Shown piece after piece: positions 25,900 through 34,281 of a stretch of DNA of 64,000 nucleotides. Where the stretch lies: positions 116,542-180,541 of the forward strand of contig NZ_JFZT01000057.1 in the NCBI RefSeq assembly GCF_000632495.1, given 5' to 3'. Under the pieces are notes generated by a model that saw nothing but the letters and a program-made list of their open reading frames with translations, ran no database searches and had not been told where the DNA came from. The first letter of the stretch is position 1. Each line of letters opens with the position of its first letter. Source of the stretch: Candidatus Acidianus copahuensis (GTDB taxonomy: Archaea; Thermoproteota; Thermoprotei_A; Sulfolobales; Sulfolobaceae). Made by a program: the position numbers and the translations under genes.

Positions 25900-26377
25900 T
25901 ACAGCCCCCTTTTTTGCAGGTTTGGAGAACTCATTTCCTAAGATCTACACTACACAAGATGTTATACAGGAGGTAAAGGACAGTGTATCTAGGCATTTAT
26001 TATCTCTTGCACTTGATTCAGGAAAAATTATCATCTTAAAACCTTCGAGGAACAGTCTAGAAACCGTGAAAAGGAAGATAAAAGAAGTAAACGATTTTTC
26101 ACTTTCTGAAACAGACATTTCAGTTGCAGCAATTGCTCTTGACTCGAAACCCTGTGTTGTCTTTACTGATGATCTATCTCTGCAAAACCTGTTGATTATC
26201 CTAGGAATTAATTTCACATCAGTAAAATTGAATAAAAAAGCCGTAGTAAGTAAAAAGTTTATATATGAATGCAAATATTGTGGTTATAAAACAAAGTATA
26301 ATAATAATACATGTCCTAAATGTGGTGGAAATTTAGTAAAAAAATCATTATCGTTAACTAGAGATAAAAATTTCTAG
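25880..26377 (+). CDS. nob1: Nob1-like PIN endonuclease with zinc ribbon
   Basis: Predicted endonuclease for final processing of 16S rRNA at its 3' end. A PIN domain (Asp7, Glu31, Asp79 and Asp97/98 are candidate metal ligands) is followed by a zinc ribbon with Cys131, Cys134, Cys145 and Cys148. This order and the 165-residue length match archaeal Nob1. The start is GTG 25880, which overlaps the NAD kinase gene by 20 nt. Confidence 0.92.
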   Translation: MEKIIFDTAPFFAGLENSFPKIYTTQDVIQEVKDSVSRHLLSLALDSGKIIILKPSRNSLETVKRKIKEVNDFSLSETDISVAAIALDSKPCVVFTDDLSLQNLLIILGINFTSVKLNKKAVVSKKFIYECKYCGYKTKYNNNTCPKCGGNLVKKSLSLTRDKNF

Positions 26378-26449
26378 TAGTTGTAATAGAAGAATTGTAT
26401 AATTATAAAACTCAAGTAAGGTTTATTTAATCTCACTTGAAATGATAGT

Positions 26450-27340
26450 GTGGATTACAAAAATCTACTCCTAGCAATAATGAAAGTGGGGCCAAATTCT
26501 TATGCTATCTCAAGATATCTAGGAGAACCAAGTACAATAATTAAATCAATGCTTAATAATTTACAAAATTTTCTCGGCCTAAGGGTATATCCAAATATCT
26601 CAGCTGAGTCCCTTGGTTTAAAAAAGATTATTATATTTTGTAAAAATTCAAAACTTAAGATTGACACTGAAAAGAACCTATTTGTTCCTTTATTAAATTT
26701 ATATAGGGCAGATATTGAGAAAAAGCAGTTCATTTCGGTAATCTTCGCAAACGAGAACTCGATCTCTGATATAGAGAGCGCTATAAAGAAGATTAATGAA
26801 GCAGGAGTAGCTGAGTGTGAAGTTATGTTGATAAATAGGACAGTAAAGTATGTTAGGAACCCTGAATGCTTTGATTTCGAATCCGGAAGTTGGTCATGTA
26901 ATTCCATGTATGAGTTTCCTAATTCTACTCGTCAATTAAATGCGGATAAGGCAGATATTGATCTTATTGTATCGTTGCAAGTTAATCCTTGCTATCCTTA
27001 CTTTTTTAATCCGCATTGGACTCATATTAAACCAGCAGTTACTAATTTTATTTACACTCTATCTAAAAAGGATCTCATATTAGATGTAATATCTAAGACC
27101 GATATTGCTAGATATATTCCTCAAGTAGTATGGAAAGCTGAAGCAAAGGGGCTATACATTACTGAGATTCACATGGCCGGAGCAGAAACTGAAAAGATAC
27201 TAGATGCAGTAAGGGAAAAGGCAGAAGATATGATACTAGCTCCAATGAACATCTCTTATGCAGAAGGAAGATCTTTGCCCTATGAGATATTTAAGGGAAA
27301 AACCTGGAAGTTTCCCTCTATACAGATTCAGGAAGAATAA
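26450..27340 (+). CDS. Conserved hypothetical protein, possible winged-helix regulator
   Basis: I do not recognise a named family. The 296-residue product starts at GTG 26450. Residues about 5-45 (LLAIMKVGPNSYAISRYLGEPSTIIKSMLNNL) look like a helix-turn-helix of the archaeal Lrp or PadR style. The rest is alpha/beta with two further modules, each ending in a GTP- or ligand-like loop. No catalytic motif is clear. It is followed convergently by the binding-protein-like gene 11 bp away. Confidence 0.55.
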   Translation: MDYKNLLLAIMKVGPNSYAISRYLGEPSTIIKSMLNNLQNFLGLRVYPNISAESLGLKKIIIFCKNSKLKIDTEKNLFVPLLNLYRADIEKKQFISVIFANENSISDIESAIKKINEAGVAECEVMLINRTVKYVRNPECFDFESGSWSCNSMYEFPNSTRQLNADKADIDLIVSLQVNPCYPYFFNPHWTHIKPAVTNFIYTLSKKDLILDVISKTDIARYIPQVVWKAEAKGLYITEIHMAGAETEKILDAVREKAEDMILAPMNISYAEGRSLPYEIFKGKTWKFPSIQIQEE

Positions 27341-27350
27341 AGTAATAGAG

Positions 27351-28076
27351 TTAAGCAATCCATTTAAAGCCATATTTTTGATATAAATCCTTTACATCAT
27401 TTCCCTTTAATATATCGTAGAATTGTTTAGCTTTTTCAGAGTGGTTTTTAAGAAGTCCAAAAGCGAGTTTTCCTTCCTTATTCGGCGTAGGAGCTACAAA
27501 TTTAAAGCCCCAAAAAGTAGCTTCGGTCCTCCACATGATCCCAGCTTCTATATCTCCTAACTTCATCATATGAGGTATTTCTCTATGATGTACTTTTGTT
27601 ACGTATACCTTACCTGAATCGATTAGACCATTATAGTCGCCACACGTTTGAGTGTAGATATCCTTAAACTGAGAACCTATTCCTTCCGTGTTAGGATTTG
27701 GTATTGCAACTCTCTTACCTAAAAGATCGCACCAATTGACGATTTCCTTTCCTCTATAGGCTATAACGATATCATTACTAGCATAGTTAAATGAGTTATC
27801 TAAATCTAATCCTTCCATTAATGCAGGAGGAAGAGATATAACTTCAGGTTTGAAATCAATACTAAGGCCAGATATAGTTAAGGGCTCTCCTTCTGCTCTC
27901 TTCCTAACTATTCCGGGAGGTATTGTCTCTACGTATACTTCTATACCCTTTGACTTAACTAAGTTAACTAACTCCCTTACAACAAACCATTGATTACCTG
28001 CAAAGGAAGCCTTGACTCCAGAAGTACTACCGATAATATCTTCTAAAACGTCAAACATTGGAAGAGTTAGATCCAT
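27351..28076 (-). CDS. Periplasmic-binding-protein-like fold without signal peptide
   Basis: The 241-residue product resembles the type II substrate-binding proteins of molybdate/tungstate or aromatic-acid ABC systems, with AIPNPNTEGIGSQF as a typical anion-site segment and GIMWRTEATFWG near the second lobe. No signal peptide or lipobox is seen and the sequence starts directly in the domain, so it is probably cytosolic, a sensor or chaperone rather than a transporter part. No ABC permease or ATPase is adjacent. The ligand is unknown. Confidence 0.65.
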   Translation of the reverse strand: MDLTLPMFDVLEDIIGSTSGVKASFAGNQWFVVRELVNLVKSKGIEVYVETIPPGIVRKRAEGEPLTISGLSIDFKPEVISLPPALMEGLDLDNSFNYASNDIVIAYRGKEIVNWCDLLGKRVAIPNPNTEGIGSQFKDIYTQTCGDYNGLIDSGKVYVTKVHHREIPHMMKLGDIEAGIMWRTEATFWGFKFVAPTPNKEGKLAFGLLKNHSEKAKQFYDILKGNDVKDLYQKYGFKWIA

Positions 28077-28376
28077 AAGAATAACTTTTAAGTATGTTAA
28101 AAAGTTCTTAGGTTAAAGGAGTAAAACTCAATCTAGTTAAGATAAGATATCATGCTTTCAAAATTGATTTATAAAATATGTAGGAATTTAATAATTTTTT
28201 AGTTCATAAAGGTTAAAAGTCCTCTATATGGAAGGATAATCGTTCTTTTTTCAGATTTACTTGAAAACATATAGATCGAACTAAATAGCGTAATCTAGGA
28301 AAGATGCTATAGTAATGAAGCATGTAAGCAAAACCTTAACTGAATTTTAAGCTCTTAAACTTCCAGTTACAAAAAC
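28077..28376. other. Gene-free AT-rich spacer
   Basis: No gene is supported. The stretch runs from the binding-protein gene start to the second copy of the solitary IS-type hairpin end. The promoter for the minus-strand binding protein should lie in the first 40 bp (AACTTTTTAACAT on that strand). Confidence 0.4.
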
Positions 28377-28420
28377 TTTACAACTGAAAGCCTCGCCCTT
28401 TAGAGCGGGGAGGAGGTCAG
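28377..28420 (+). mobile_element. Solitary IS200/IS605-type hairpin end, copy 2
   Basis: The same block as at 9076-9118, with GCCC in place of GCTC in the left arm of the stem; this leaves one C-A mismatch in the hairpin. Sequence identity stops abruptly on both sides. No transposase is next to it. Confidence 0.72.
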
Positions 28421-28497
28421 AAAATAATATTGAGAAAACCTATACTTACTACAAGGATCAGTTAACAGTATGAGTAACATGTTCCGTAGGGGGATAT

Positions 28498-28848
28498 TCA
28501 TATTCTTTCAGATATTGCAATAAGAGATGAATACATTATTTCTCCCATAGATACAGGTCTAAGCTTAGCCTCTTCTAATCTAATTCCTTTATTGGAGATC
28601 ATAATTTTCACCTTTTTCGATTTAAGTATTCTATAAGACGGAAGGCATAAAGATCCATGAGGAGCTATAACCTCATCAGCATTTAGTTCTATACATGCTC
28701 TCGCAACTGCAGGCCTTTTCATTTTTGATTTAATTGCAGGATTTTCAATCTCTTGTAAAACTTTTCCATTTTTATCTATAATTATTAATTTTTTAGCTTT
28801 TGAGAATTCCTCAAGATTCCCATTTTCATCTATAGGAACACATATCAT
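28498..28848 (-). CDS. NifX/NifB-type iron-molybdenum cofactor-binding-like domain protein
   Basis: Single-domain protein of about 116 residues related to the dinitrogenase FeMo-cofactor-binding (NifX/NafY, NifB C-terminal) fold, seen in MICVPIDENGNLEEFSKAKKLIIID and in the central ADEVIAPHGSLCLPSYRIL. Archaeal members bind metal clusters; no nitrogenase genes are here. A perfect 17-bp tandem duplication (28837-28870) covers the start. It creates a second in-frame ATG at 28860, but ATG 28848 gives the usual family opening, so I take 28848. Confidence 0.72.
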   Translation of the reverse strand: MICVPIDENGNLEEFSKAKKLIIIDKNGKVLQEIENPAIKSKMKRPAVARACIELNADEVIAPHGSLCLPSYRILKSKKVKIMISNKGIRLEEAKLRPVSMGEIMYSSLIAISERI

Positions 28849-28870
28849 GTTAGAACACATATCATGTTAG
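28837..28870. repeat. Perfect 17-bp tandem duplication over a start codon
   Basis: AACACATATCATGTTAG occurs twice back to back (28837-28853 and 28854-28870). The unit contains the start codon region of the NifX-like gene. Because 17 is not a multiple of three, the upstream copy puts its ATG out of frame, while another ATG (28860) arises in frame. Confidence 0.9.
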
Positions 28871-28938
28871 AAGTTTATACTTCACTAAAATAAGCTAGAA
28901 TTAAGTAGTTTTATTATCTTTGCTTAAAATATCGCTTG

Positions 28939-29538
28939 ATGTTAAAGGACAAGTTCTTCAAGCCCGTAAGATTATATAGGGATCCTCATGTTGCGGTTGA
29001 AATAGTTGCTGAGTTAGCTGCGTCAAGACTTGGAAGTTTAGCTGGTTTTCCTGTAATTGAGGTTGAGTTAGCCGATTTAGATGGTAGAAAGGGGATAATA
29101 ATGGAATACCTTCCAGAGAAAGCTACTAAACATTCTATAAATATTTCAGAAATTATGGAAGCCTTAGCCTTTGAAGAAGTTATTTTAAATGTAGACTTAA
29201 AGGAAGAACATGTTCTTGCCAAAAATGGAAAAGCGTATATAATAGATCATGGACACAGCTTTAACGCATGGAAACCATTATACTTTATTCAAGAAATAGT
29301 ATCGAAAAGAGTGACTAGGTTCAATCTATGGAGCGATAAAGAAAGTTTTCTCAGAGGCGTGGAAAAAATCAATAGCATAGATGAAAAGGAGGTTAGAAAG
29401 GTAGTTGGTGAGGCAGTAAACGATGTTGTATCATTTGAAGTTTGCAAGCTTTTCGACGATAAGTTAGCTAAAGAGACTATTGAAATTAGTTCCAGGATAT
29501 TTTCATTTAGAAAATCTATCCTCCTATCGTTATTCTAG
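28939..29538 (+). CDS. HipA/PI3K-like kinase-fold protein with altered catalytic loop
   Basis: A 199-residue protein with a kinase-like pattern but no clear assigned family. LYRDP (12-16) could be an N-lobe strand, and GIIMEYLPE (52-60) the hinge. The loop NVDLKEEHVLA (84-94) aligns with the protein-kinase HRDLKPENVLL, with Asp86 at the catalytic base and His91 in place of the metal-binding Asn. IIDHGHSF (101-108) stands where DFG is expected. HipA-like and PI4K-like kinases share this minimal plan. The substrate is unknown and activity is uncertain. ATG 28939 is preferred to TTG 28936. Confidence 0.55.
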   Translation: MLKDKFFKPVRLYRDPHVAVEIVAELAASRLGSLAGFPVIEVELADLDGRKGIIMEYLPEKATKHSINISEIMEALAFEEVILNVDLKEEHVLAKNGKAYIIDHGHSFNAWKPLYFIQEIVSKRVTRFNLWSDKESFLRGVEKINSIDEKEVRKVVGEAVNDVVSFEVCKLFDDKLAKETIEISSRIFSFRKSILLSLF

Positions 29539-29546
29539 GAAGAAAT

Positions 29547-30578
29547 TTACCTAAGTAAATCAGAGTAAGTTTCTTCTATTTTCTTTAATATGTCATCTTC
29601 TTTAATTCCTTTTGACATAGCCATAATCATCGAACCCCCAGATCCAACTCCTTCCTTGATATATCCTTTCTCATAAGCTTTTATTCCATCAAATCTTGAA
29701 TTGCTGAAATCCACGTCTGCGTAAAGTAGGTTAACACCAACATCCTTAGCTAAGCTAACTATATCCGAACTGTTGTCCTTGATAATCCACTTTGTAGTGC
29801 CTACAGCAACGTTAGAAAGAGATCCTTTAAGTTCCTTTATTATTGCAGCTGCTGCAATCATTTGTGTGCCACCTGCTAATAGAATTTTTCCCTTAAATCC
29901 CAGAGCAAAGCTAGCTATACTTACCAGAACCGGGTCTGATATCTTTGTCATAATGTCATACACATTTTTACTTAACCCCTTTGTCGCTTCTTCTACAATT
30001 TTTCTCTTTAAACTTTTTGGATTTTGAGGAGAAGCAGAACTCATTTTATCATATGCGTCATAGCCTAATCCTACTAAAACAGCCATTGCAGTGGTCGTCC
30101 CAGCAGGTATCGATTCACCTATGACTATAAAATCTTTCATCTCATTCAGCTCATTTCCAAGGATTTCACCATTTCTTAGCATTGAACGAATTGTAACCTC
30201 GTCAAATGAACCCTTTCTGATATCTTTTCCAGGCTTTCCGCCTATATCAATATATGGGATTTTAGGATTTATTTTACTTCCAGCGTTAACGACAATCTTT
30301 GTTGATTTAATCAGTGATAATGAACTTCTAGAAATTACAGCTGGAGTAGGGAGTCCATCAGGAGTAACAGGTACTACGTTTAAGCTTAGGCATCTGCCAA
30401 GAAGAAGAAATTCTGCGTCAGCAGCTGGAGTGTAGTGGGTTAACTCTGGGGTAGCTCCAGCTATCGTAATACCAGGAATTAAACTAACGTCAGTGGTACC
30501 TATTGTTAACAAAAATGTTAAACTATCTCTCTCTTTTTCTATAATTTGGGAGAAATTTCCTATAACGTCTTTAATCAT
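29547..30578 (-). CDS. UPF0284 CobT-like phosphoribosyltransferase family protein
   Basis: Archaeal relative of nicotinate-nucleotide:dimethylbenzimidazole phosphoribosyltransferase, 343 residues. GITIAGATPELTHYTPAADAEFL and GESIPAGTTTAMAVLVGLGYDA are the family's conserved blocks, and the ending EGVGSGGSMIMAMSKGI fits. In the cobamide pathway CobT activates the lower-ligand base, and archaeal UPF0284 proteins probably do a related step. CbiG and a BtuF-like protein occur elsewhere in this window. The start codon is 13 bp from the start of the divergent gene. Confidence 0.88.
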   Translation of the reverse strand: MIKDVIGNFSQIIEKERDSLTFLLTIGTTDVSLIPGITIAGATPELTHYTPAADAEFLLLGRCLSLNVVPVTPDGLPTPAVISRSSLSLIKSTKIVVNAGSKINPKIPYIDIGGKPGKDIRKGSFDEVTIRSMLRNGEILGNELNEMKDFIVIGESIPAGTTTAMAVLVGLGYDAYDKMSSASPQNPKSLKRKIVEEATKGLSKNVYDIMTKISDPVLVSIASFALGFKGKILLAGGTQMIAAAAIIKELKGSLSNVAVGTTKWIIKDNSSDIVSLAKDVGVNLLYADVDFSNSRFDGIKAYEKGYIKEGVGSGGSMIMAMSKGIKEDDILKKIEETYSDLLR

Positions 30579-30591
30579 TTCAAGCTTAAAA

Positions 30592-30948
30592 GTGAGAAAA
30601 GTAAGCTTTTCAGTGTTTTGGGAACTTTACAGGGAAATCGAAAAGGGAACAAAAGTTTCGATAGATGAATTCTCTAGGGACAAAAAATTAAATGGAGAAG
30701 TAAGGAAAGCAATTATTGAACTATACAATGAGGTAATAGGATTTGTGGAATATAAGACTGGAAAAAAGGAGAGGGATGCACTAGTGTCTCTTCTAGAACA
30801 AGGAAATATTACTCCTATTCTATTGCAAGAAATGCTTGATATCTCAAGAGTAATTGCCAAAATTAACGAAGTTGAGGATGATGTTCTATATGGGATGTTG
30901 GTGAGGATTATGGAAGACCTAGAGGAGCTATACAATGCAGTATCCTAA
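30592..30948 (+). CDS. Small helical hypothetical protein
   Basis: I do not recognise a family. Reading from GTG 30592 gives 118 residues of mostly helical, acidic sequence without cysteines. An upstream ATG at 30493 lies inside the opposite-strand CobT-like gene and would add a hydrophobic, low-confidence N-terminus; I regard that part as a shadow. A TATAAC element at about 30561-30566 is about 27 bp before the GTG, so a leaderless message is plausible. Confidence 0.5.
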   Translation: MRKVSFSVFWELYREIEKGTKVSIDEFSRDKKLNGEVRKAIIELYNEVIGFVEYKTGKKERDALVSLLEQGNITPILLQEMLDISRVIAKINEVEDDVLYGMLVRIMEDLEELYNAVS

Positions 30949-31087
30949 TTCCAAAATTGAAAATTTTTTAACATTTTGTATCTTAGGTATGTAAAACTTG
31001 TAAAAAATTCAATGTAATATAAACTATCCTATAAGGCTAAGTTAGTATAAACTGAAACGAAAAATAGATTTTTAGAAATTCAGATTA

Positions 31088-32200
31088 CTATTTTGTAACA
31101 ATGGAATAGATCGAGGATATAGTTTTTTCTACTTCTTCTAATGTATTATAAAAATGCGTTGATATTCTTATTCCGTTTCCTCTTGGTGAAGTAATTATGC
31201 CTTTGCCCATAAGCTCTACACTTACTTTCCTTGGATTTTCAGTTTTTACTACCACAATTCCAGCCTTTTTTTCCTTAGGTGTTATTACTTCAAGTCCCTT
31301 GTCAGTTGCTGAGTCTATGGCATGATCGCTAAGTTCCTTTACTCTTTTTTCTATTTCCGAGTTATGTTCTTGTAAGATTTCTGCAGATTTTGCCATACCT
31401 AAGTTAGCTGCTATGTCAATTGTTCCTATTTCGAATCTTCTAGGTCCTTCCTCTAGTGAAAACGACTTAGCGTCGAAATCTAGGTAATTTTTTGAAGTCT
31501 TCCATCCATAAAAAGGAGGATCCTTTATGAGTTCATTTTTAACGTAAAGAAAACCTGATCCTTGAGGAGACATCATCCACTTATATCCGCCTGCAACTGC
31601 AAAATCGACGTTTAAATCTTTTACATCAACTTTCGTTGTTCCTAGACTCTGTATCACATCGAGTAAGATGTAACCGCCAACCTTCTTAATTTCTTCAGAT
31701 ATACGTTTTACGTCAATCTTTACACCGGTGTTGAAACTAACATGACTAATAACAACGAGTTTTGTTCTGTCATTTAACTGGCTTATTATTTTATCCTCTA
31801 TATCATAAGGTGTGACATCGATCAGGTTAAGTTTTATCCCCTTTGATTTTAATTTTATGAATGGGTAAACTGTTGCAGGAAACTCAAGGCTATCTGTGAT
31901 AACTTCATCTCCTTTAGAAAGAAGAGAGTGAGCAATAACATTAATTCCATAAGATGTATTGGGAATAAATGAAATTTCTTGGGGTTCGGAGTTAATTAGC
32001 TTTGAAATCTTTTGTCTAATATGTAAAAGTTCGTCTTGTTCTTCTCTATTGTCTGCTAAACTCCCGTCATTTGCTACCTCATATAGATATCTAAATGTCT
32101 CAAAGAGGACAGGAAGAGGAGTAGGGGATATTGCAGCATGATTTAGATAAATGTATTTTTGAGTTATAGGAACCTGAGTTCTGAAGTCCTCACAAAACAT
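31088..32200 (-). CDS. Class V aminotransferase / cysteine desulfurase-like PLP enzyme
   Basis: Fold-type I PLP protein of 370 residues. The PLP lysine is Lys207 in AGGYKWMMSPQGSGFLYV, and DVIQSLG (181-187) is the Asp/Gln pair that holds the pyridine ring. The opening YLNHAAISPTP and the absence of a conserved Cys in the desulfurase active loop point to the isopenicillin-N epimerase, kynureninase-like or serine-pyruvate aminotransferase group rather than NifS/IscS. The reaction is not inferred. A short operon with the next minus-strand gene is possible, since it lies close by. Confidence 0.87.
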   Translation of the reverse strand: MFCEDFRTQVPITQKYIYLNHAAISPTPLPVLFETFRYLYEVANDGSLADNREEQDELLHIRQKISKLINSEPQEISFIPNTSYGINVIAHSLLSKGDEVITDSLEFPATVYPFIKLKSKGIKLNLIDVTPYDIEDKIISQLNDRTKLVVISHVSFNTGVKIDVKRISEEIKKVGGYILLDVIQSLGTTKVDVKDLNVDFAVAGGYKWMMSPQGSGFLYVKNELIKDPPFYGWKTSKNYLDFDAKSFSLEEGPRRFEIGTIDIAANLGMAKSAEILQEHNSEIEKRVKELSDHAIDSATDKGLEVITPKEKKAGIVVVKTENPRKVSVELMGKGIITSPRGNGIRISTHFYNTLEEVEKTISSIYSIVTK

Positions 32201-32237
32201 ATGCTATAGCGGAATTTAGCAAAAATAAACTCATAGT

Positions 32238-32648
32238 TTATCCTTGAATTTCCTTATACTTCTTGATTAAGTCGGAAACAAAGAGCCATGCAACAAAGAT
32301 TAGTTCAATAACTCCTAGAAGGCTTGCCTGAGGATAGAGCCCCTTAACAATAAAAAATAACATAATTCCAATTGAAGATATAAGAAATGACGCAAAGAAA
32401 GCGGATCTAGGGACTATGATATTAGCGATCTTAACGTAGTCGCTAAGTATGACTTTTTCAACAACATATCCATCTGCCTTCTCTCTGACTAAACCTTGCT
32501 CTTCTAGCTTCTTAAGATGATAATATACCAATGATGCAGAACTGACCTTAAGATCTCTCTGGATTTTTTTTATTCCTACAGGGTCTTTCTGCTTAAGCAG
32601 GTAAAAGTAAATCTTACGTCTAACTTCATTAGTGTAAATCCCTTCCAT
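32238..32648 (-). CDS. Membrane-bound winged-helix regulator
   Basis: The 136-residue product (from ATG 32648) has an ArsR/MarR-like winged helix at about 8-66, with recognition region VSSASLVYYHLKKLEEQGLV, followed by two membrane helices at about 85-105 and 108-125. A longer frame starts at 32705 but adds a hydrophobic N-terminus of 19 residues. TATTTTATC about 28 bp upstream supports the shorter leaderless start. DNA binding at the membrane suggests a one-component sensor of membrane or lipid state. It is divergent from the next gene. Confidence 0.68.
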   Translation of the reverse strand: MEGIYTNEVRRKIYFYLLKQKDPVGIKKIQRDLKVSSASLVYYHLKKLEEQGLVREKADGYVVEKVILSDYVKIANIIVPRSAFFASFLISSIGIMLFFIVKGLYPQASLLGVIELIFVAWLFVSDLIKKYKEIQG

Positions 32649-32757
32649 ATACATATACAATACTAACATAAGATAAAATACTTGTCTTAAAAGCAGCCGT
32701 TTCAAAAGAAAGTCCTTTGGATTAAGTATAAAAGCGATTATACACGGATAATTTTTT

Positions 32758-33372
32758 GTGAGAACGTTAGTAATGGTATTAGCTGGGATAGCTTTTGCCG
32801 TTTTTGTTGGTTTTGCTGTACTTGTTATGTATCCACAAAATTTTCAACTTACTTCTCGACATAGCGTTATTCCATATACACAAAATTTAAACATAAATCA
32901 CATGATTTATGGGAATAATAATCCTTATCAAGAAATTAACATAAAAAGCGTTCCAGCTTATATTGAATTTGAGAACGGCAATAATTATACCTTTGCGTTT
33001 AACACTACTTTTTTATTATCAACAGCTGACGTGGAGTATACTGTAGGTGGTTTTGTAAGTTTCTCACAGCTTAATGATACACTGTTTAATAATATCTCAA
33101 GTGTAATGTTTAAAATAGTTCCAAATCAAAATATAGTAAATAGTGGAAACTCTAAGGTTACGTTTAAGATAATTGTCTCATCGTATAACGCTTCAATAAT
33201 CATTCCCTCAAGCCAATATTTCAGTTTAAGCGGAACATCAATATATGAAAAAAATAACAACATATATGTTTATTTTACATTACAACTTTATGGAGTAAAT
33301 AAAAATTCAATTCTAGAAATTCCAATTGGAGTTAATGGAAACATAGAGTTTGTAAAGATAATTGTTGAATGA
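32758..33372 (+). CDS. Hypothetical exported protein with N-terminal membrane anchor
   Basis: I do not recognise a family. The 204-residue product starts at GTG 32758, has a hydrophobic helix at about 4-24 and a beta-rich, Asn- and Ser-rich extracytoplasmic domain with several Asn-X-Thr/Ser sites and no cysteine. It is divergent from the membrane-bound regulator and may be its target or signal partner, but this is only positional. Confidence 0.55.
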   Translation: MRTLVMVLAGIAFAVFVGFAVLVMYPQNFQLTSRHSVIPYTQNLNINHMIYGNNNPYQEINIKSVPAYIEFENGNNYTFAFNTTFLLSTADVEYTVGGFVSFSQLNDTLFNNISSVMFKIVPNQNIVNSGNSKVTFKIIVSSYNASIIIPSSQYFSLSGTSIYEKNNNIYVYFTLQLYGVNKNSILEIPIGVNGNIEFVKIIVE

Positions 33373-33417
33373 TCAGACGGGAATTATTTCTTCACTTCTC
33401 TGCCTTCATCGAGTTCA

Positions 33418-34281
33418 TCACAGGTTTAATTCCTTTAACGTATAATATATTGATGAGTCAGCCATAATATTTTCTTCCAGAGGTTTTCTGCACGACCCTA
33501 CATCAATTCCTCTGTAACGAAGGGCTATTTTTACCCCACATGGATAATCAGTTAAGGAGGTAGAGTCGGACAACATATCTGCCATCATTTGGAATTTATA
33601 GGCTTCCTCATAATTCCTTTCCTTAACGTTTTTATATATATTTGACATGACTTCTGGAGCGTAGTTAGATACAGCTGAAACTACTCCGTCAGCACCGTAC
33701 ATTAGGCTAATCATTGCGTAGTGGTCATTTCCGACAAAAACCTCAAATTCCTTTTTTATTCTCTTAGTCTCTTTCAAGTACTTAATGAATGACTCAAAGT
33801 CTTGGGTTGTGTACTTTATGCCTTGAATTATGCCTTCATCGATTAATTTAATAATTACGTCGAGGTTTACATTATAACCTACAAGAGAAGGAATATTGTA
33901 TATATATACTTTTTCACTAAACTTAGATATTCCATCGAAGAAAGTTATCAACCCTTTCTCATTTGGTTTATGATATATAGGAGGAGTGCTAAAGATTGAC
34001 TTTACTCCTATGTCAGCGTATTCCTTAGCTAATTTTATAGCGTTAACTAATGAGTTCTCACTGACTCCTGCTATAATTTCTTTTGAGAGTTCAGAGAATT
34101 TCTTGGTAACGCTTACTTTTTCTTCAATGGTCAGCATGTTGAACTCCCCAGTTGTACCCAAAACCCAGAAACCGTCAACTCCCCTACTTGTATTGAACGA
34201 AGAAAGAACTGTGAGAGGATCTAATCTAATTTCGCCGTTTTTCCCGAACGGAGTTACAACCGACGTTATAATGCCTTTCAT
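33418..34281 (-). CDS. DapA/KdgA-family aldolase
   Basis: TIM-barrel class I aldolase of 287 residues. Lys156 in GIKYTTQD is the Schiff-base residue, Tyr128 in YIYNIP the proton relay, and GTTGE (42-46) the carboxylate site. This is the pattern of N-acetylneuraminate lyase, dihydrodipicolinate synthase and Sulfolobus 2-keto-3-deoxygluconate aldolase. Since the Entner-Doudoroff KdgA of Sulfolobales is similar in size, a sugar-acid aldolase role is likely, but the sequence does not settle it. No sugar-pathway genes adjoin it. Confidence 0.85.
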   Translation of the reverse strand: MKGIITSVVTPFGKNGEIRLDPLTVLSSFNTSRGVDGFWVLGTTGEFNMLTIEEKVSVTKKFSELSKEIIAGVSENSLVNAIKLAKEYADIGVKSIFSTPPIYHKPNEKGLITFFDGISKFSEKVYIYNIPSLVGYNVNLDVIIKLIDEGIIQGIKYTTQDFESFIKYLKETKRIKKEFEVFVGNDHYAMISLMYGADGVVSAVSNYAPEVMSNIYKNVKERNYEEAYKFQMMADMLSDSTSLTDYPCGVKIALRYRGIDVGSCRKPLEENIMADSSIYYTLKELNL

